Source: Polynucleobacter necessarius
GTDB taxonomy: Bacteria; Pseudomonadota; Gammaproteobacteria; Burkholderiales; Burkholderiaceae
DNA: 64,000 nucleotides
Direction: 5' to 3'
Assembly: GCF_900095205.1 (NCBI RefSeq)
Contig: NZ_LT606951.1
Location: 1,870,416 to 1,934,415, forward strand
This document shows positions 32,989 through 44,096 of the stretch, piece by piece. Each line of letters begins with the position of its first letter. The first letter of the stretch is position 1. Below the pieces are notes generated by a model, which saw only the letters and a list, made by a program, of their open reading frames with translations, was not told the DNA's origin and made no database searches. The translations under genes were made by a program, and so were the position numbers.

Positions 32989-33612
32989 TTAGCGTGAATA
33001 CAATTCGACGATCAAACTTTCATTAATTTCACCGCTAATATCTTCACGGTCAGGCACTTGCTTAAATGTTCCCTCGAGCTTAGCTGCGTCGACTGAAACC
33101 CAAGTAACAGCTGCCATTTGTCCAACTAACTTGAGTGATTCTGTAATACGCGTTTGCTTCTTCGCATTTTCACGAATAGCAACTACATCACCAGGTTTAA
33201 CCTGAATAGATGGAATATTTACAGGGTTGCCATTGAGCAAGATTGCGCAATGAGAAACTAACTGACGTGCTTCTGCGCGTGTTGAACCAAAGCCCATGCG
33301 ATATACCACGTTGTCTAAACGTGACTCAAGCAACTGCAGCAAAGTTTCACCAGTATTGCCCTTGCGACGCTCAGCTTCTGCGAAGTAGCGACGGAATTGA
33401 CGCTCTAATACGCCATAGCTACGCTTAACCTTTTGCTTTCCACGCAATTGATTACCGTAATCAGATGTTCTTGAGCCGGATGTACGGCCATGTTGACCAG
33501 GCTTAGTATCTAACTTGCACTTGTCTGACAAGGCGCGACGTGCGCTCTTTAAAAATAAGTCGGTACCTTCCCGACGTGCTAATTTGGCCTTAGGCCCTAA
33601 GTAACGTGCCAC
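32989..33612 (-). CDS. rpsD: Ribosomal protein S4
   Basis: S4 is a primary 16S binder and, in enterobacteria, the autoregulator of the alpha operon. The 207-residue protein is full length: [16 protein letters not shown], then the S4 RNA-binding domain ([21 protein letters not shown]). It is preceded by a 117-base gap after rpsK (33613-33729), larger than its neighbours' gaps, which could hold a leader structure; I did not identify one. Confidence 0.97.
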   Translation of the reverse strand: MARYLGPKAKLARREGTDLFLKSARRALSDKCKLDTKPGQHGRTSGSRTSDYGNQLRGKQKVKRSYGVLERQFRRYFAEAERRKGNTGETLLQLLESRLDNVVYRMGFGSTRAEARQLVSHCAILLNGNPVNIPSIQVKPGDVVAIRENAKKQTRITESLKLVGQMAAVTWVSVDAAKLEGTFKQVPDREDISGEINESLIVELYSR

Positions 33613-33729
33613 GATGCTTTCCTTTCTTTGCCGCAGTCTCGCGACCGGCGGTGAGTTCGCGCTTTAAATCAGGCGAACAGTGGGCTTTAATAAAAAAACT
33701 ACTAAAACTTGTACTGCCAACTTCCTAGC

Positions 33730-34137
33730 TTAGATACGACGACGCTTAGGAGGACGGCAACCGTTGTGAGGAACTGGAGTTACGTCTTGAATCTCAGTGA
33801 TTTTGATCCCTAATGAGTTCAATGCGCGAACTGCTGAGTCACGACCTGGGCCTGGACCCTTGATCTGAACTTCCAAGTTCTTGATACCGCATTCAATTGC
33901 TACTTTCCCAGCAACTTCTGCAGCTACCTGAGCAGCAAAAGGTGTTGATTTACGTGAGCCTTTGAAACCCTGGCCTCCAGAAGTTGCCCATGAAAGCGCA
34001 TTTCCTTGACGATCAGTGATCGTAATAATGGTGTTGTTAAAAGAAGCATGAACGTGTGCAATACCGTCAGCAACGTTCTTTTTAACCTTCTTACGAGCGC
34101 GCTGTGAAGCGGCGGAAGCGAATTGTTGTTTTGCCAT
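33730..34137 (-). CDS. rpsK: Ribosomal protein S11
   Basis: S11 forms part of the 30S platform near the mRNA exit. The 135-residue protein has the conserved [31 protein letters not shown] and the C-terminal [17 protein letters not shown]. It is 18 bases downstream of rpsM on the same strand. Confidence 0.97.
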   Translation of the reverse strand: MAKQQFASAASQRARKKVKKNVADGIAHVHASFNNTIITITDRQGNALSWATSGGQGFKGSRKSTPFAAQVAAEVAGKVAIECGIKNLEVQIKGPGPGRDSAVRALNSLGIKITEIQDVTPVPHNGCRPPKRRRI

Positions 34138-34155
34138 GTCAATAAACCTTCTTGA

Positions 34156-34521
34156 TTATTTCTTCAGTTGCACGCCAGACTTACGTGGGCCCCTGCGGGT
34201 ACGCGCATTAGTCTTAGTACGTTGACCACGCACAGGCAAGCCCTTGCGATGACGCACGCCACGGTAGCAACCTAAGTCCATCAAACGCTTGATGCTCATA
34301 GTTACTTCACGACGAAGGTCACCTTCAGTGATGAATTTACCTACTTCATCACGCAACTTTTCCAAGTCACCATCGGTAAGGTCTTTAACTTTTTTGTCGA
34401 TTGCAACGCCTGTAGTTTCACAAATTTTGCGCGCACGAGTTGTGCCGATGCCAAAAATTGCTGTTAAACCGATAACAGTATGTTGATAATTTGGGATGTT
34501 TACCCCAGCGATACGTGCCAT
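34156..34521 (-). CDS. rpsM: Ribosomal protein S13
   Basis: S13 sits in the 30S head and bridges to the 50S. The 121-residue protein begins [20 protein letters not shown], has the helix-two-turn-helix region and ends with [27 protein letters not shown] basic tail. It is the first of the alpha-operon ribosomal genes after rpmJ, 24 bases downstream of it. Confidence 0.97.
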   Translation of the reverse strand: MARIAGVNIPNYQHTVIGLTAIFGIGTTRARKICETTGVAIDKKVKDLTDGDLEKLRDEVGKFITEGDLRREVTMSIKRLMDLGCYRGVRHRKGLPVRGQRTKTNARTRRGPRKSGVQLKK

Positions 34522-34545
34522 GAGATTTCCTCTTAATTAACCAGA

Positions 34546-34662
34546 TCAGCCTTGACGCTGCTTATGACGTGCGTCTGAAGAACAGATCACGCGCACAACG
34601 CGTTTGCGCTTAATGATCTTGCAATTTCTGCAAATACACTTAACGGATGCTAAAACTTTCAT
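34546..34662 (-). CDS. rpmJ: Ribosomal protein L36
   Basis: A 38-residue protein too short for most gene finders. It reads [15 protein letters not shown] and then [19 protein letters not shown]. The zinc ligands CxxC, the third Cys and the His are all present, so this is the zinc-binding form. It lies between infA and rpsM, its usual place. Confidence 0.96.
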   Translation of the reverse strand: MKVLASVKCICRNCKIIKRKRVVRVICSSDARHKQRQG

Positions 34663-34696
34663 AACTCACCTCTTAAAAATAGGTACTACTTAATCT

Positions 34697-34915
34697 TTAC
34701 TTCGCACGGAAAATGATTCTGGCACGTGTCAGGTCGTAAGGAGTCATCTCCACCGTCACCTCATCTCCCGGCAAAATACGGATGTAATGCATCCGCATCT
34801 TTCCAGAAATGTGCCCAAGAACCACATGTCCGTTTTCAAGCTTTACGCGAAACATCGCGTTCGGCAAATTCTCTACAACTTCTCCCGCCATCTGAATTAC
34901 ATCGTCTTTAGACAT
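34697..34915 (-). CDS. infA: Translation initiation factor IF-1
   Basis: A 72-residue OB-fold protein that binds the ribosomal A site during initiation. It begins [20 protein letters not shown] and contains [20 protein letters not shown]. It sits between secY and rpmJ, four bases from the secY stop, which is a common place for infA in Burkholderiales. Confidence 0.96.
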   Translation of the reverse strand: MSKDDVIQMAGEVVENLPNAMFRVKLENGHVVLGHISGKMRMHYIRILPGDEVTVEMTPYDLTRARIIFRAK

Positions 34916-34919
34916 TCAG

Positions 34920-36257
34920 TTAAGCGCCCATCTTAAAGTTGGCTTTTTTCATCAAAGAGCCGTATTGCTGCTGCATGACAAATGACTGAACTTGCGCCAT
35001 GAAATCCATTGCAACAACAACAATAATCAATAATGAAGTACCACCGAAATAAAACGGCACGTTGTACTTCAACACCAAGAATTCTGGCAACAAGCAAACC
35101 AGAACCATATAAATTGAGCCTGCCAGAGTCAAACGCACCAAGATCTTGTCGATATAGCGTGCCGTTTGATCGCCTGGGCGAATACCTGGGACAAATGCGC
35201 CACTCTTCTTCAAATTCTCAGCAGTCTCACGACTGTTAAACACCAACGCGGTATAGAAAAAACAGAAGAAAATAATGGCTGCTGCATACAGAATGGTGTA
35301 CACAGGCTGACCTGGTGCCAAAGTGGCAGCCAAATCTTTAATAATTCTGCTAAACATATTGGTTGGCTCGCCTGAAGTAAACCAGCCTGCAATCGTTGCA
35401 GGGAACAAAATGATTGAAGAAGCAAAAATTGGAGGAATCACGCCTGCCATATTTAACTTCAATGGAAAGTAAGAAGACTGGCCACCGTAGATCTTGTTGC
35501 CAACTTGACGCTTAGCGTAGTTCACTAAAATACGGCGCTGACCGCGTTCTACAAACACCACAAAGTAAGTCACTGCTACGCAAATTACAACGATGAGCAA
35601 TGCAGAAATAATATTCATTGAGCCAGTACGAACCAACTCTAACAAGCTAGCTAATGCATTTGGCAATCCAGAAACGATGCCGCCAAAAATAATAATCGAA
35701 ATACCGTTACCTAAACCACGTTCAGTAATTTGTTCACCCAACCACATTAAGAACATCGTGCCAGTTACTAATGTAACAACGGTGTTTAACTCAAACATCA
35801 AACCTGGATTAATAACCAAACCCGGTTGAGCCTGCAGCGCAACAGAAATGCCTAATGCCTGGAATGTAGCCAAGAGCACAGTGCCGTAGCGTGTGTACTG
35901 AGTAATCTTACGCTGACCTGCTTGACCTTCTTTTTTTAAAGACTCCAAAGAAGGCACAACAATCGTCATCAGCTGCATGATGATCGACGCAGAAATGTAA
36001 GGCATGATTCCTAGTGCAAATACCGTAAAGCGAGATAAGGCGCCACCAGAGAACAGATTGAACATTCCCAAGATGCCATCTTTTTGGCCCGAGAACAACT
36101 GCGCCAATTGGTCTGGATCAATTCCAGGAACTGGAATGTGAGCACCCAAACGGAACACGAGCAGAGCCAACACCAGGAAGATCAAGCGTTGGCGTAATTC
36201 GCCAAACTTGCCGCCTGTTGCTGCAGTGCCTGCGTTATTGGTAGGTGCTAATGCCAT
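34920..36257 (-). CDS. secY: SecY, protein translocase channel subunit
   Basis: SecY forms the inner-membrane translocation pore with SecE and SecG. The 445-residue protein has ten hydrophobic segments and the family signature regions: [12 protein letters not shown] near the N-terminus (plug region), [14 protein letters not shown], and [18 protein letters not shown]. It is intact and lies between rplO and infA. SecE is encoded at 62309-62686 in this window. Confidence 0.97.
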   Translation of the reverse strand: MALAPTNNAGTAATGGKFGELRQRLIFLVLALLVFRLGAHIPVPGIDPDQLAQLFSGQKDGILGMFNLFSGGALSRFTVFALGIMPYISASIIMQLMTIVVPSLESLKKEGQAGQRKITQYTRYGTVLLATFQALGISVALQAQPGLVINPGLMFELNTVVTLVTGTMFLMWLGEQITERGLGNGISIIIFGGIVSGLPNALASLLELVRTGSMNIISALLIVVICVAVTYFVVFVERGQRRILVNYAKRQVGNKIYGGQSSYFPLKLNMAGVIPPIFASSIILFPATIAGWFTSGEPTNMFSRIIKDLAATLAPGQPVYTILYAAAIIFFCFFYTALVFNSRETAENLKKSGAFVPGIRPGDQTARYIDKILVRLTLAGSIYMVLVCLLPEFLVLKYNVPFYFGGTSLLIIVVVAMDFMAQVQSFVMQQQYGSLMKKANFKMGA

Positions 36258-36274
36258 ATCTACTAATAGACCTA

Positions 36275-36715
36275 TTAAGCCAACTCAACCAATTTGCCGC
36301 CAGCTGCTTCAATAGCTGCTTTTGCACCGGCAGTTGCTGTAATGCCCTTGAGGGTTACAGCAATCTTAAGTTCACCAGTCTTGATAACCTTAATTGCATT
36401 GATTTGCTCACCAGCAAAGCCGTGTGCTTTCAATACCAATAAGTCCACTTCCGGCAAGTTGATTTTTGCTAAGTCGTTCAAAGTGATTTGACCAACGTGA
36501 CGGCGTGTCAAAGACACAAAACCACGTTTAGGCAAACGACGACACATAGGCATCTGACCGCCTTCAAATCCAACCTTGTGGAAACCACCTGAGCGGGATT
36601 TTTGACCTTTGTGACCACGGCCAGCAGTTTTGCCAAGACCCGAACCAATGCCGCGTCCAACGCGACGACGGTTTTTCTTAGAGCCTTCTGCAGGTTTAAT
36701 TGTGTTGAGTTGCAT
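36275..36715 (-). CDS. rplO: Ribosomal protein L15
   Basis: The 146-residue L15 binds 23S rRNA late in 50S assembly. The Gly/Arg/Lys-rich start ([21 protein letters not shown]) and the later [13 protein letters not shown] segment are typical. It is placed between rpmD and secY as in the spc operon. Confidence 0.97.
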   Translation of the reverse strand: MQLNTIKPAEGSKKNRRRVGRGIGSGLGKTAGRGHKGQKSRSGGFHKVGFEGGQMPMCRRLPKRGFVSLTRRHVGQITLNDLAKINLPEVDLLVLKAHGFAGEQINAIKVIKTGELKIAVTLKGITATAGAKAAIEAAGGKLVELA

Positions 36716-36742
36716 ATTCTTCGCCTATTTACTTGCTAGTTA

Positions 36743-36931
36743 TTAGCCAATAACTTTAACTAGATAAGAAACTTTATTAATCATGCCGCGAACAGCTGGA
36801 GTGTCTTCCAATTCGGAAACTGAATTGATGCGACCAAGGCCTAAGCCACGTACAGTTGCACGATGGCTTTCGCGTGTACCGATCAAGCTGCGTATTAATT
36901 GCAGTTTGACTTTGGAGTTAGATGTTGTCAT
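36743..36931 (-). CDS. rpmD: Ribosomal protein L30
   Basis: A 62-residue protein with the L30 motif [20 protein letters not shown] followed by [20 protein letters not shown]. The first nine or so residues (MTTSNSKVK) are not conserved in the family, but the start has no better alternative. Spc-operon position between rpsE and rplO. Confidence 0.95.
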   Translation of the reverse strand: MTTSNSKVKLQLIRSLIGTRESHRATVRGLGLGRINSVSELEDTPAVRGMINKVSYLVKVIG

Positions 36932-36955
36932 TTATAGATTCCTAATCTTTTGGTC

Positions 36956-37474
36956 TTAGCCGAGAATCTCTTCAACTGACTTACCGCGTTTAGCAGCAAT
37001 CTCAGCAGGAGCACTCATCTTGCTTAAACCATCAATCGTTGCACGAACCAAGTTGTAAGGATTTGTTGAGCCAAGTGACTTAGCAACTACATTGGTTACA
37101 CCCATTACGTCGAAAATCGCGCGCATTGGGCCACCAGCAATAATTCCAGTACCGTCTTTAGCTGGTGAAATCAAAACGCGTGACGCGCCATGTTGACCAG
37201 TAACAGTGTGTTGCAAAGTACCCTTGCGCAAAGAAACCTTGATCATCTTGCGACGAGCTTCATCCATTGCTTTTTGAACAGCGACTGGAACTTCTTTTGA
37301 TTTGCCTTTACCCATGCCGATGCGGCCATCGCCATCGCCAACTACGGTAAGTGCAGCGAAGCCGAGAATACGACCACCTTTAACCACTTTAGTTACACGA
37401 TTAACAGCGATCATCTTCTCGCGAAGACCATCATCACGCTCTTCGTTTTGCATCTTAGTTTGCATTTTTGCCAT
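36956..37474 (-). CDS. rpsE: Ribosomal protein S5
   Basis: S5 lies at the mRNA entry and affects decoding accuracy. The 172-residue protein has the S5 domain start [20 protein letters not shown] and the [20 protein letters not shown] loop. The C-terminal domain covers [22 protein letters not shown]. Intact; between rplR and rpmD. Confidence 0.97.
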   Translation of the reverse strand: MAKMQTKMQNEERDDGLREKMIAVNRVTKVVKGGRILGFAALTVVGDGDGRIGMGKGKSKEVPVAVQKAMDEARRKMIKVSLRKGTLQHTVTGQHGASRVLISPAKDGTGIIAGGPMRAIFDVMGVTNVVAKSLGSTNPYNLVRATIDGLSKMSAPAEIAAKRGKSVEEILG

Positions 37475-37493
37475 GTTTTTTCTAAACCCCCTA

Positions 37494-37847
37494 TTAGAAC
37501 TTCAGGCCGGCTTCACGCGCAGCTTCAGCTAAGGCCTTAATACGGCCGTGGTAACGATGACCGGAACGATCAAAAGCAACATCAACTACGCCTGCTTTAA
37601 CAGCACGCTTAGCAACTAATTTGCCGATTTGTTTTGCCGCTTCAGCGTTACCGCCGTTTTTGATCGCTTGGCGCAAATCTTTTTCCATTGTTGAAGCAGC
37701 TGCTACAACTTTGGTTCCGCATGGGCTATAAACCTGAGCAGAAATATGTGTATTACTACGGATAACTGTTAAGCGATTTGCTTGAGCCTCAGCAATGCGA
37801 ATACGAGTCTGCCGAGCACGTCTTTGTCTGGATTCGTCTTTATTCAT
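37494..37847 (-). CDS. rplR: Ribosomal protein L18
   Basis: L18 binds 5S rRNA in the central protuberance. The 117-residue protein has the basic N-terminus ([16 protein letters not shown]), [13 protein letters not shown] and the conserved end [21 protein letters not shown]. It is 13 bases after rplF and 19 before rpsE. Confidence 0.97.
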   Translation of the reverse strand: MNKDESRQRRARQTRIRIAEAQANRLTVIRSNTHISAQVYSPCGTKVVAAASTMEKDLRQAIKNGGNAEAAKQIGKLVAKRAVKAGVVDVAFDRSGHRYHGRIKALAEAAREAGLKF

Positions 37848-37860
37848 TTTCTAATCTCGC

Positions 37861-38394
37861 TTACTTCTTCTTAGTTTCTTTCAAATGCACAACTTCATCC
37901 ACGTAGCGAACGCCTTTGCCTTTATATGGCTCTGGTGAACGGTATGCGCGAACTTCAGCAGCGACCTGGCCAACTTGCTGCTTGTTGGAACCTTTGATGA
38001 TGATTTCAGTTTGAGTTGGAGTCTCAGCCTTTACACCCTTTGGCAGGTTGTAAATGATGTCGTGCGAGAAACCTAACTGTAATTTCAATGTTTCGCCTTG
38101 AGCAGCAGCACGATAACCAACGCCAACTAAGCTAAGCTTGCGCTCAAAGCCAGTCGTTACGCCAACAACCATGTTGTTTACTAAAGCACGTGCTGTACCT
38201 GACTGAGCACCAGCCTCCGGTGAGTCGTTATTTAAAACAACTGTCAGTACACCATCTTCTTGCTTCAAACCAACTGAAGGGTGCAAGTTATGTGTCAATG
38301 TACCCAATGGGCCTTTAACAGTAATGTTTGCACCATTGATGCTGATCTCAGCACCTTTTGGAACCGTAATGGGTGATTTACCTACGCGGGACAT
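37861..38394 (-). CDS. rplF: Ribosomal protein L6
   Basis: L6 lies near the factor-binding site of the 50S. The 177-residue protein has two L6 repeats: [16 protein letters not shown] at the start and the C-terminal signature [16 protein letters not shown]. Intact; between rpsH and rplR. Confidence 0.97.
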   Translation of the reverse strand: MSRVGKSPITVPKGAEISINGANITVKGPLGTLTHNLHPSVGLKQEDGVLTVVLNNDSPEAGAQSGTARALVNNMVVGVTTGFERKLSLVGVGYRAAAQGETLKLQLGFSHDIIYNLPKGVKAETPTQTEIIIKGSNKQQVGQVAAEVRAYRSPEPYKGKGVRYVDEVVHLKETKKK

Positions 38395-38404
38395 ATTTCG
38401 CTCC

Positions 38405-38800
38405 TTAAGCTACGTAGCAAATAACTTCGCCGCCCACGCCTGTTGCACGTGCTTTACGGTCTGTCATTACGCCTTGAGGGGTTGAAATAATTGCAATGCC
38501 CAAGCCATTCATTACTTCTGGAATGTCATGGCGGCCTTTATAGATACGCAGACTTGGTGTCGAAACACGGTCAATACGCTCAATAACAGGACGGCCTGCA
38601 TAGTATTTGAGATCAATGTGGAGCACTGGTTTAGTTGCTTCACCTTTGATTTCGAAACTTTCGATATAGCCTTCATCTTGCAAAACTTTTGCGATAGCTA
38701 CTTTAACTTTTGACGACGGCATTGTGACGATCGGCTTTTGCACTGCTTGCGCATTGCGGATCCGGGTCAACATGTCGGCGATTGGATCGCTGATACTCAT
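38405..38800 (-). CDS. rpsH: Ribosomal protein S8
   Basis: S8 binds helix 21 of 16S rRNA and is the spc-operon autoregulator in E. coli. The 131-residue protein has [18 protein letters not shown] and the C-terminal [21 protein letters not shown] motif. Ten bases upstream of rplF. I did not identify an S8 target in the rplX-rplE gap. Confidence 0.97.
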   Translation of the reverse strand: MSISDPIADMLTRIRNAQAVQKPIVTMPSSKVKVAIAKVLQDEGYIESFEIKGEATKPVLHIDLKYYAGRPVIERIDRVSTPSLRIYKGRHDIPEVMNGLGIAIISTPQGVMTDRKARATGVGGEVICYVA

Positions 38801-38824
38801 GAGTTTTCCTAATTCTTTCGCCGC

Positions 38825-39130
38825 TTACCAGCTGGCCTTGGTTAAACCGGGGATTTCGCCACGGAAGGCGATTTCACGAATCTTGCTACGAGCCAAACCG
38901 AACTTACGGAATGTGCCACGTGGGCGACCGGTTAATGAACAACGATTTCTTTGACGAATCGGGCTTGCGTTACGTGGAAGTGCCTGTAGCTTCAAGCGAG
39001 CTTCATAGCGCTCTTCATCGCTACGTGATTGATCAGCAATGATCGCTTTGAGTTCAGCACGCTTGGCAGCGTACTTCTCTACAGTTTTTGCGCGCTTATT
39101 TTCACGCTCAATTAGGGATAGTTTTGCCAC
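38825..39130 (-). CDS. rpsN: Ribosomal protein S14 (zinc-free form)
   Basis: The 101-residue long form of S14 without the CxxC zinc motif. It shows [20 protein letters not shown] and the conserved [21 protein letters not shown]. It lies between rplE and rpsH. A zinc-free S14 together with a zinc-binding L36 is a common proteobacterial combination. Confidence 0.97.
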   Translation of the reverse strand: MAKLSLIERENKRAKTVEKYAAKRAELKAIIADQSRSDEERYEARLKLQALPRNASPIRQRNRCSLTGRPRGTFRKFGLARSKIREIAFRGEIPGLTKASW

Positions 39131-39139
39131 GTTAGCCTC

Positions 39140-39682
39140 TTAATTGCGGAAAGGGAATTTGAATGCTGCCAACAAAGCTTTTGCTTCTTCGTCGGTTTTA
39201 GCAGTCGTCGTAATACTGATATTGAGACCACGGAGGGCATCAATTTTGTCGTATTCAATTTCAGGGAAAATGATCTGTTCTTTAACGCCGATGTTGTAGT
39301 TACCACGGCCATCAAATGCTTTACCAGAGATACCGCGGAAATCGCGTACGCGTGGCAATGCAACAGTAACGAAACGATCCAAGAATTCGTACATGCGTGC
39401 ACCACGCAATGTCACCATGGCACCGATTGGGTAGCCTTGACGAATTTTGAAACCAGCAATCGCTTTTTTAGCCTTAGTTACAACTGGCTTTTGGCCCGCA
39501 ACCTTGGTTAAATCACCAACTGCATTTTCGATAATTTTCTTATCGTTCACTGCATCGCCCAAGCCCATGTTCAGGGTTACCTTGGTGATACGTGGAACCT
39601 CCATTACAGACTTGTAACCAAATTTGGCGATCAAATCTGCAACAACTTTAGATTGATAGTGTTCTTGAAAACGTGTGCTCAT
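39140..39682 (-). CDS. rplE: Ribosomal protein L5
   Basis: L5 binds 5S rRNA and contacts P-site tRNA. The 180-residue protein has [37 protein letters not shown] and [17 protein letters not shown]. Nine bases upstream of rpsN; intact. Confidence 0.97.
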   Translation of the reverse strand: MSTRFQEHYQSKVVADLIAKFGYKSVMEVPRITKVTLNMGLGDAVNDKKIIENAVGDLTKVAGQKPVVTKAKKAIAGFKIRQGYPIGAMVTLRGARMYEFLDRFVTVALPRVRDFRGISGKAFDGRGNYNIGVKEQIIFPEIEYDKIDALRGLNISITTTAKTDEEAKALLAAFKFPFRN

Positions 39683-39698
39683 AATTTCTCCGTGCCCC

Positions 39699-40007
39699 TT
39701 ATGCGCTTAAAGTTGCGCCAGTGGTTTTGAGGAAACGCTGCTTTTTATCATCAACGAGTTTGATGCCAACACGTGATGGTTTGCCGTTACCGTCAACCAA
39801 AGCCACATTAGAAATGTGAACAGGCATCGTCTTATCAATCATGCCGCCAGTAACACCAGCAGCTGGATTAGGTTTAACGCTCTTTTTATAGGTATTCACG
39901 CCTTCGATTACTAATTTGTTCTCGAGAACGGCCGTTACAGTCCCTTGCTTGCCCTTATCGCGGCCAGCCAACAAAACTACGGAATCCCCTTTACGAATCT
40001 TTTTCAT
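39699..40007 (-). CDS. rplX: Ribosomal protein L24
   Basis: The 102-residue L24 starts 50S assembly and lies near the exit tunnel. The KOW motif is visible in [19 protein letters not shown], followed by [15 protein letters not shown]. Placed between rplN and rplE. Confidence 0.97.
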   Translation of the reverse strand: MKKIRKGDSVVLLAGRDKGKQGTVTAVLENKLVIEGVNTYKKSVKPNPAAGVTGGMIDKTMPVHISNVALVDGNGKPSRVGIKLVDDKKQRFLKTTGATLSA

Positions 40008-40016
40008 GTCAGCCTC

Positions 40017-40385
40017 TTAAATAACTTCGGGGGCGAGAGAAACGATCTTCATGAACTTCTCAGTACGCAACTCGCGTGTGACAGGTCCAAAGATACGTGT
40101 GCCAATTGGCTCTAACTTAGCGTTGAGCAATACCGCAGCGTTTGCGTCGAACTTAATCAATGAACCGTCTGGACGGCGAACACCCTTTGCAGTTCTCACT
40201 ACAACGGCGTTATAAATGTCACCTTTTTTTACACGGCCACGTGGAGCAGCAGACTTAACGCTGACTTTGATGACATCACCGATACTGGCGTAACGACGCT
40301 TAGAGCCGCCCAATACCTTGATGCACAAAACTTCACTGGCGCCTGTGTTATCGGCAACCTGTAATCTACTTTCGGTTTGTATCAT
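40017..40385 (-). CDS. rplN: Ribosomal protein L14
   Basis: I choose ATG 40385 ([16 protein letters not shown]), giving the standard 122 residues; the frame is open 31 codons further upstream but those do not resemble L14. The signature [22 protein letters not shown] and the end [16 protein letters not shown] are present. A 183-base gap precedes it after rpsQ, so it may have its own promoter. Confidence 0.96.
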   Translation of the reverse strand: MIQTESRLQVADNTGASEVLCIKVLGGSKRRYASIGDVIKVSVKSAAPRGRVKKGDIYNAVVVRTAKGVRRPDGSLIKFDANAAVLLNAKLEPIGTRIFGPVTRELRTEKFMKIVSLAPEVI

Positions 40386-40479
40386 TTCTAATCCCCAACT
40401 TATTGGCCAAAGGCAAACAGTTTTGGTTCCGTCTATGGGTTTTAGCGAAAGCTGAAACCCGGAATTAATGAAAAACACT

Positions 40480-40515
40480 GCTTCTCCAATAAAACCAGAG
40501 AAGCCTTTTATTCTA
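40480..40515 (-). promoter_or_regulatory. Possible rplN leader: candidate -10 followed by a hairpin
   Basis: In the 183-base rpsQ-rplN gap the minus strand has TAGAAT at 40515-40510 and, six bases later, a 7-bp hairpin (arms 40498-40504 and 40480-40486, 11-base loop). No good -35 is found at 16-18 bases, so the promoter call is weak. The layout resembles the better rplC promoter at 45499-45556. Confidence 0.35.
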
Positions 40516-40568
40516 CTACGTAAAACAGGGATTTGGGAAGAAACTTCACCAAAATCCCTAATATTTCT

Positions 40569-40838
40569 TTAAATGCCCTTTGAAGCCTCTATTAAACGGG
40601 CCACAACCCAAGATTTAGTACGTGAAATTGGCTTAGATTCAGCAATTTCAACGGTATCACCCATCTTGTATGTGCCAGCTTCGTCATGAGCATGGTACTT
40701 TTTGGATTGGCCAACATACTTACCAATCACTGGATGCTTAACTTGACGCTCAACCAACACCGTCACAGTTTTTTGCATTTTGTCGCTAACAACGCGTCCC
40801 ACAAGGGTGCGGCGCAAGGGTTTAGATAATTCTGTCAT
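40569..40838 (-). CDS. rpsQ: Ribosomal protein S17
   Basis: The 89-residue S17 is a primary 16S binder of OB fold. It has [32 protein letters not shown] and [18 protein letters not shown]. Last gene before the rpsQ-rplN gap, 12 bases after rpmC. Confidence 0.97.
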   Translation of the reverse strand: MTELSKPLRRTLVGRVVSDKMQKTVTVLVERQVKHPVIGKYVGQSKKYHAHDEAGTYKMGDTVEIAESKPISRTKSWVVARLIEASKGI

Positions 40839-40850
40839 ATCCCTTTTTCC

Positions 40851-41045
40851 TTATTTCTGTGCAGTCTTTTGGGCAATAAAAGTTTTCACACGAGCGATGT
40901 CGCGCTTATTCTTACCCAATTGGCTGGTATTAGTGAGTTGCTGAGTGCCTTTTTGCATGCGTAGTTTGAAACCGGTCTTAAGCAACTCGGTTAATTCTGC
41001 ATTCAAAGCAGCCAGATCTTTTGAAGCTAATTCTGTATTTTTCAT
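40851..41045 (-). CDS. rpmC: Ribosomal protein L29
   Basis: The 64-residue L29 helps form the exit-tunnel rim where SRP and trigger factor dock. ATG 41045 gives the family start [18 protein letters not shown]; an ATG 18 bases further upstream overlaps rplP and is less likely. The motif [22 protein letters not shown] (here [18 protein letters not shown]) is conserved. Confidence 0.95.
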   Translation of the reverse strand: MKNTELASKDLAALNAELTELLKTGFKLRMQKGTQQLTNTSQLGKNKRDIARVKTFIAQKTAQK

Positions 41046-41059
41046 AATTTCTATCCCGA

Positions 41060-41473
41060 TCAACCTAAGTGGCGAATCACGAAAGTGGTCTGTAAAGGCA
41101 ACTTAGCAGCAGCAAGCTTGAATGCTTCGCGCGCCAATTGCTCATCAACACCGTCCATCTCGTAGAGCACTTTGCCTGGTTGAATTTCAGCTACGTAGTA
41201 CTCTGGGTTACCTTTACCGTTACCCATACGTACTTCAGCGGGTTTTTGTGAAATTGGCTTATCTGGGAAAATACGAATCCAAATACGGCCACCACGTTTA
41301 ATGTGACGAGTCATCGCACGACGTGCTGACTCAATTTGACGAGCAGTCAAACGACCACGGCCAACGGCCTTCAATCCAAAGTCACCAAAGGCTACAGAAC
41401 TACCGCGTGTTGCCACGCCAGTGTTACGGCCCTTTTGTTCCTTACGATACTTGCGACGCTTTGGTTGTAGCAT
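41060..41473 (-). CDS. rplP: Ribosomal protein L16
   Basis: L16 lies at the A site of the 50S. ATG 41473 ([17 protein letters not shown]) gives 137 residues, the usual length; the open frame further upstream shadows rpsC. It has [39 protein letters not shown] and the arginine region near residue 81. One base separates it from the rpsC stop. Confidence 0.96.
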   Translation of the reverse strand: MLQPKRRKYRKEQKGRNTGVATRGSSVAFGDFGLKAVGRGRLTARQIESARRAMTRHIKRGGRIWIRIFPDKPISQKPAEVRMGNGKGNPEYYVAEIQPGKVLYEMDGVDEQLAREAFKLAAAKLPLQTTFVIRHLG

Positions 41474-41474
41474 G

Positions 41475-42302
41475 TTACTCTCCTGACTTCTGCGTATCTG
41501 CGGCTGGTGTTTCGACCTTACGCACACGCTTTACTGCTGGTTTAGCAGCAACTAATGGCTTGTCTGTGCCAGCGGCTGGTTTACGAGCAGCTGTTTTGCT
41601 TGGAGCGCGACGAGTTTTCTTTTCTTCGGCAGCTGGTTCAGCAGCTTGCGCAGCAACTTGAGCTTCCGCACCACGACCCAATGTGTTGCCTTTGTATACC
41701 CAAACTTTTACACCGATGATGCCGTATGTTGTTTCACCTTCTGATGTTGCGTAATCGATATCCGCCTTCAACGTATGAAGTGGAACGCGACCTTCACGAT
41801 ACCATTCGCAACGAGCAATTTCAGCGCCGTTCAAACGACCAGAAGACATGATCTTGATACCTTGTGCACCAAGACGCATTGCACTTTGCATTGCACGCTT
41901 CATTGCACGACGGAACATGATGCGCTTCTCTAACTGCTGAGTAATAGAATCAGCGATCAATTGTGCGTCAACTTCCGGCTTACGAATTTCTTCGATATTC
42001 ACGTGAACTGGAACGCCCATACGCTTTTGTAATTCGCGGCGGAGCACTTCAATGTCTTCGCCTTTTTTACCAATTACAACGCCTGGACGTGAGCTATAGA
42101 TAGTGATGCGTGCATTCTTAGCAGGACGCTCGATCACAACTTTACTTACAGATGCATTCTTCAACTTCTTCTTAAGATAGCTACGGACATCTACGTCCTC
42201 TTTCAGCATCTTTGCAAAGTCAGCATTGTTTGCATACCAACGTGATGTCCAATTCTTCGTTACCGCGAGTCGGAATCCGGTGGGGTTTATCTTTTGGCCC
42301 AT
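41475..42302 (-). CDS. rpsC: Ribosomal protein S3
   Basis: S3 forms part of the mRNA entry helicase. The 275-residue protein has [18 protein letters not shown], the KH domain ([18 protein letters not shown]) and the C-terminal [21 protein letters not shown] motif. After about residue 215 there is a long Ala/Pro/Lys-rich tail that makes it longer than E. coli S3; such tails occur in betaproteobacteria. Confidence 0.96.
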   Translation of the reverse strand: MGQKINPTGFRLAVTKNWTSRWYANNADFAKMLKEDVDVRSYLKKKLKNASVSKVVIERPAKNARITIYSSRPGVVIGKKGEDIEVLRRELQKRMGVPVHVNIEEIRKPEVDAQLIADSITQQLEKRIMFRRAMKRAMQSAMRLGAQGIKIMSSGRLNGAEIARCEWYREGRVPLHTLKADIDYATSEGETTYGIIGVKVWVYKGNTLGRGAEAQVAAQAAEPAAEEKKTRRAPSKTAARKPAAGTDKPLVAAKPAVKRVRKVETPAADTQKSGE

Positions 42303-42310
42303 ATTTTTCC

Positions 42311-42640
42311 TTAGTTACTCAAGGTCACGCTAATGTGACAAGTTTGTTTTTTAATTTGATTGCCACGACCCTTAGCGCGTGCGGTAAAGCGCTTCAATAA
42401 AGTGCCTTTATCAACAATAATTGCTGCAACTTTGAGCTCATCAATATCAGTCCCTTTATTGTGTTCAGCGTTGGCCACTGCGGACTCAACAACTTTCTTA
42501 ACAATGAAGGCAGCTTTCTTGGGGCTGAAGTTCAAAATGTTTAATGCGCGTGCAATTGGCAAACCACGAATTTGGTCAGCGACCAAACGTGTCTTTTGCG
42601 CAGAAATGCGGGCGCTCTTGTAAATAGCTTTAACTTCCAT
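42311..42640 (-). CDS. rplV: Ribosomal protein L22
   Basis: L22 lines the exit tunnel. Three ATG codons stand in a row (42646, 42643, 42640); the third gives the family start [20 protein letters not shown] and the best spacing from the AGGGG ribosome site, which directly abuts the first. The beta-hairpin region [21 protein letters not shown] is conserved. 109 residues. Confidence 0.95.
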   Translation of the reverse strand: MEVKAIYKSARISAQKTRLVADQIRGLPIARALNILNFSPKKAAFIVKKVVESAVANAEHNKGTDIDELKVAAIIVDKGTLLKRFTARAKGRGNQIKKQTCHISVTLSN

Positions 42641-42650
42641 CATCATCCCC

Positions 42651-42929
42651 TTACTTCTTCGTTACTTTCTTGTCAGCAGCGTGACCTTTGAAAGTACGGG
42701 TCAAGGCAAATTCGCCTAACTTATGACCCACCATGTTTTCTGATACATAAACCGGAACGTGTTGACGACCGTTATGTACAGCAATCGTCAGACCAATAAA
42801 GTCTGGGAGGATTGTTGAACGGCGTGACCAAGTTTTGATCGGCTTTTTGTCTTTGTTGGCTTGCGCAACTTCAACTTTTTTTACTAAGCTGGCGTCGCAA
42901 AATGGGCCTTTTTTAGCTGAACGTGTCAT
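42651..42929 (-). CDS. rpsS: Ribosomal protein S19
   Basis: The 92-residue S19 lies in the 30S head and contacts S13. It begins [20 protein letters not shown] and ends with [23 protein letters not shown]10-operon position between rplB and rplV. Confidence 0.97.
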   Translation of the reverse strand: MTRSAKKGPFCDASLVKKVEVAQANKDKKPIKTWSRRSTILPDFIGLTIAVHNGRQHVPVYVSENMVGHKLGEFALTRTFKGHAADKKVTKK

Positions 42930-42948
42930 ATGTATTTATCCCTATCGC

Positions 42949-43779
42949 TTAACGTTTTTGACGACGTTGAACGATCATCGAAGTTGTGCGCTTATTGCGA
43001 CGCGTGCGATAACCTTTGGTTGGAGTGCCCCATGGAGATACAGGTACACGGCCTTCGCCAGTTCTACTCTCACCACCACCGTGTGGGTGATCTACTGGGT
43101 TCATTACCACACCGCGAACGGTTGGGCGAATACCACGCCAGCGATTTGCGCCTGCTTTACCAATTTGACGCAAGCTGTGTTCTTCGTTACCAACTTCACC
43201 AATAGTGGCGCGGCACTCAATCAGAACACGACGTACTTCACCGGAGCGCAAACGCACTTGAGCATATACGCCTTCACGAGCTAACAATACTGCTGAACCA
43301 CCGGCTGAACGTGCAACTTGTGCACCTTTGCCTGGGAGGATTTCAAGGCAGTGAATAGTGCTACCAACAGGAATATTACGAATAGGCAAGTTGTTGCCGG
43401 ACTTGATTGGCGCTTCTGAGCCATTCATGATTGCCTGTCCAACAGACATACCTTTAGCAGCAGGAATATAGCGACGCTCACCATCGGCAAACACGATCAA
43501 TGCGATATTTGCACTGCGGTTTGGATCGTATTCCAAGTGTTCAACTTTTGCTGGAATATGATCTTTGTCGTTGCGTTTGAAGTCAACAACACGATAGTGA
43601 TGCTTATGACCACCCCCTTTATGACGGGTAGTGATGTGGCCGTTGTTATTACGGCCCGCTTTTTGAAACTGTGGCTCTAACAATGGTGCAAAAGGCTTAC
43701 CTTTATGGAGGTCTGGATTGACCACCTTGACCATTGAGCGACGACCTGGTGAGGTCGGTTTTGTCTTCATCAAAGGCAT
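42949..43779 (-). CDS. rplB: Ribosomal protein L2
   Basis: L2 supports subunit joining and the peptidyl transferase centre. The 276-residue protein has [33 protein letters not shown] and the active-centre region [20 protein letters not shown] with the conserved His. Intact, between rplW and rpsS. Confidence 0.98.
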   Translation of the reverse strand: MPLMKTKPTSPGRRSMVKVVNPDLHKGKPFAPLLEPQFQKAGRNNNGHITTRHKGGGHKHHYRVVDFKRNDKDHIPAKVEHLEYDPNRSANIALIVFADGERRYIPAAKGMSVGQAIMNGSEAPIKSGNNLPIRNIPVGSTIHCLEILPGKGAQVARSAGGSAVLLAREGVYAQVRLRSGEVRRVLIECRATIGEVGNEEHSLRQIGKAGANRWRGIRPTVRGVVMNPVDHPHGGGESRTGEGRVPVSPWGTPTKGYRTRRNKRTTSMIVQRRQKR

Positions 43780-43781
43780 GA

Positions 43782-44096
43782 TTAATTCGCCTCCGCTTCA
43801 AAGTTAATTTCTTGACCTGGTTTCAAATTCACATAGGCCTTCTTAGTGTGGTCACGACGACCTTCAAAACGGCCATAGCGCTTAGGCTTTCCCTTTTGAT
43901 TTACGATTTGAACTGAGTCAACTTGCACTTTGAAGAGCAATTCAACTGCTTGTTTTACATCGCTCTTGTTTGCGTCGCGAGCTACTTGGAAAACTACTTG
44001 TTCGTTTTTCTCTGCAACCATAGTCGCTTTTTCAGAGATAACGGGACCAAGCAGAACCTTCATCAGGTTGTGATCGTTTTTACGGACTTGGCTCAT
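43782..44096 (-). CDS. rplW: Ribosomal protein L23
   Basis: L23 is the docking site for trigger factor and SRP at the exit tunnel. The 104-residue protein has [38 protein letters not shown] and [18 protein letters not shown]. Its ATG overlaps the rplD stop by four bases. Confidence 0.97.
   Translation of the reverse strand: MSQVRKNDHNLMKVLLGPVISEKATMVAEKNEQVVFQVARDANKSDVKQAVELLFKVQVDSVQIVNQKGKPKRYGRFEGRRDHTKKAYVNLKPGQEINFEAEAN

Noticed and set aside
40386..40478. Longer N-terminus for L14
   Set aside because: The added residues are unlike any L14; [10 protein letters not shown] is the universal start.
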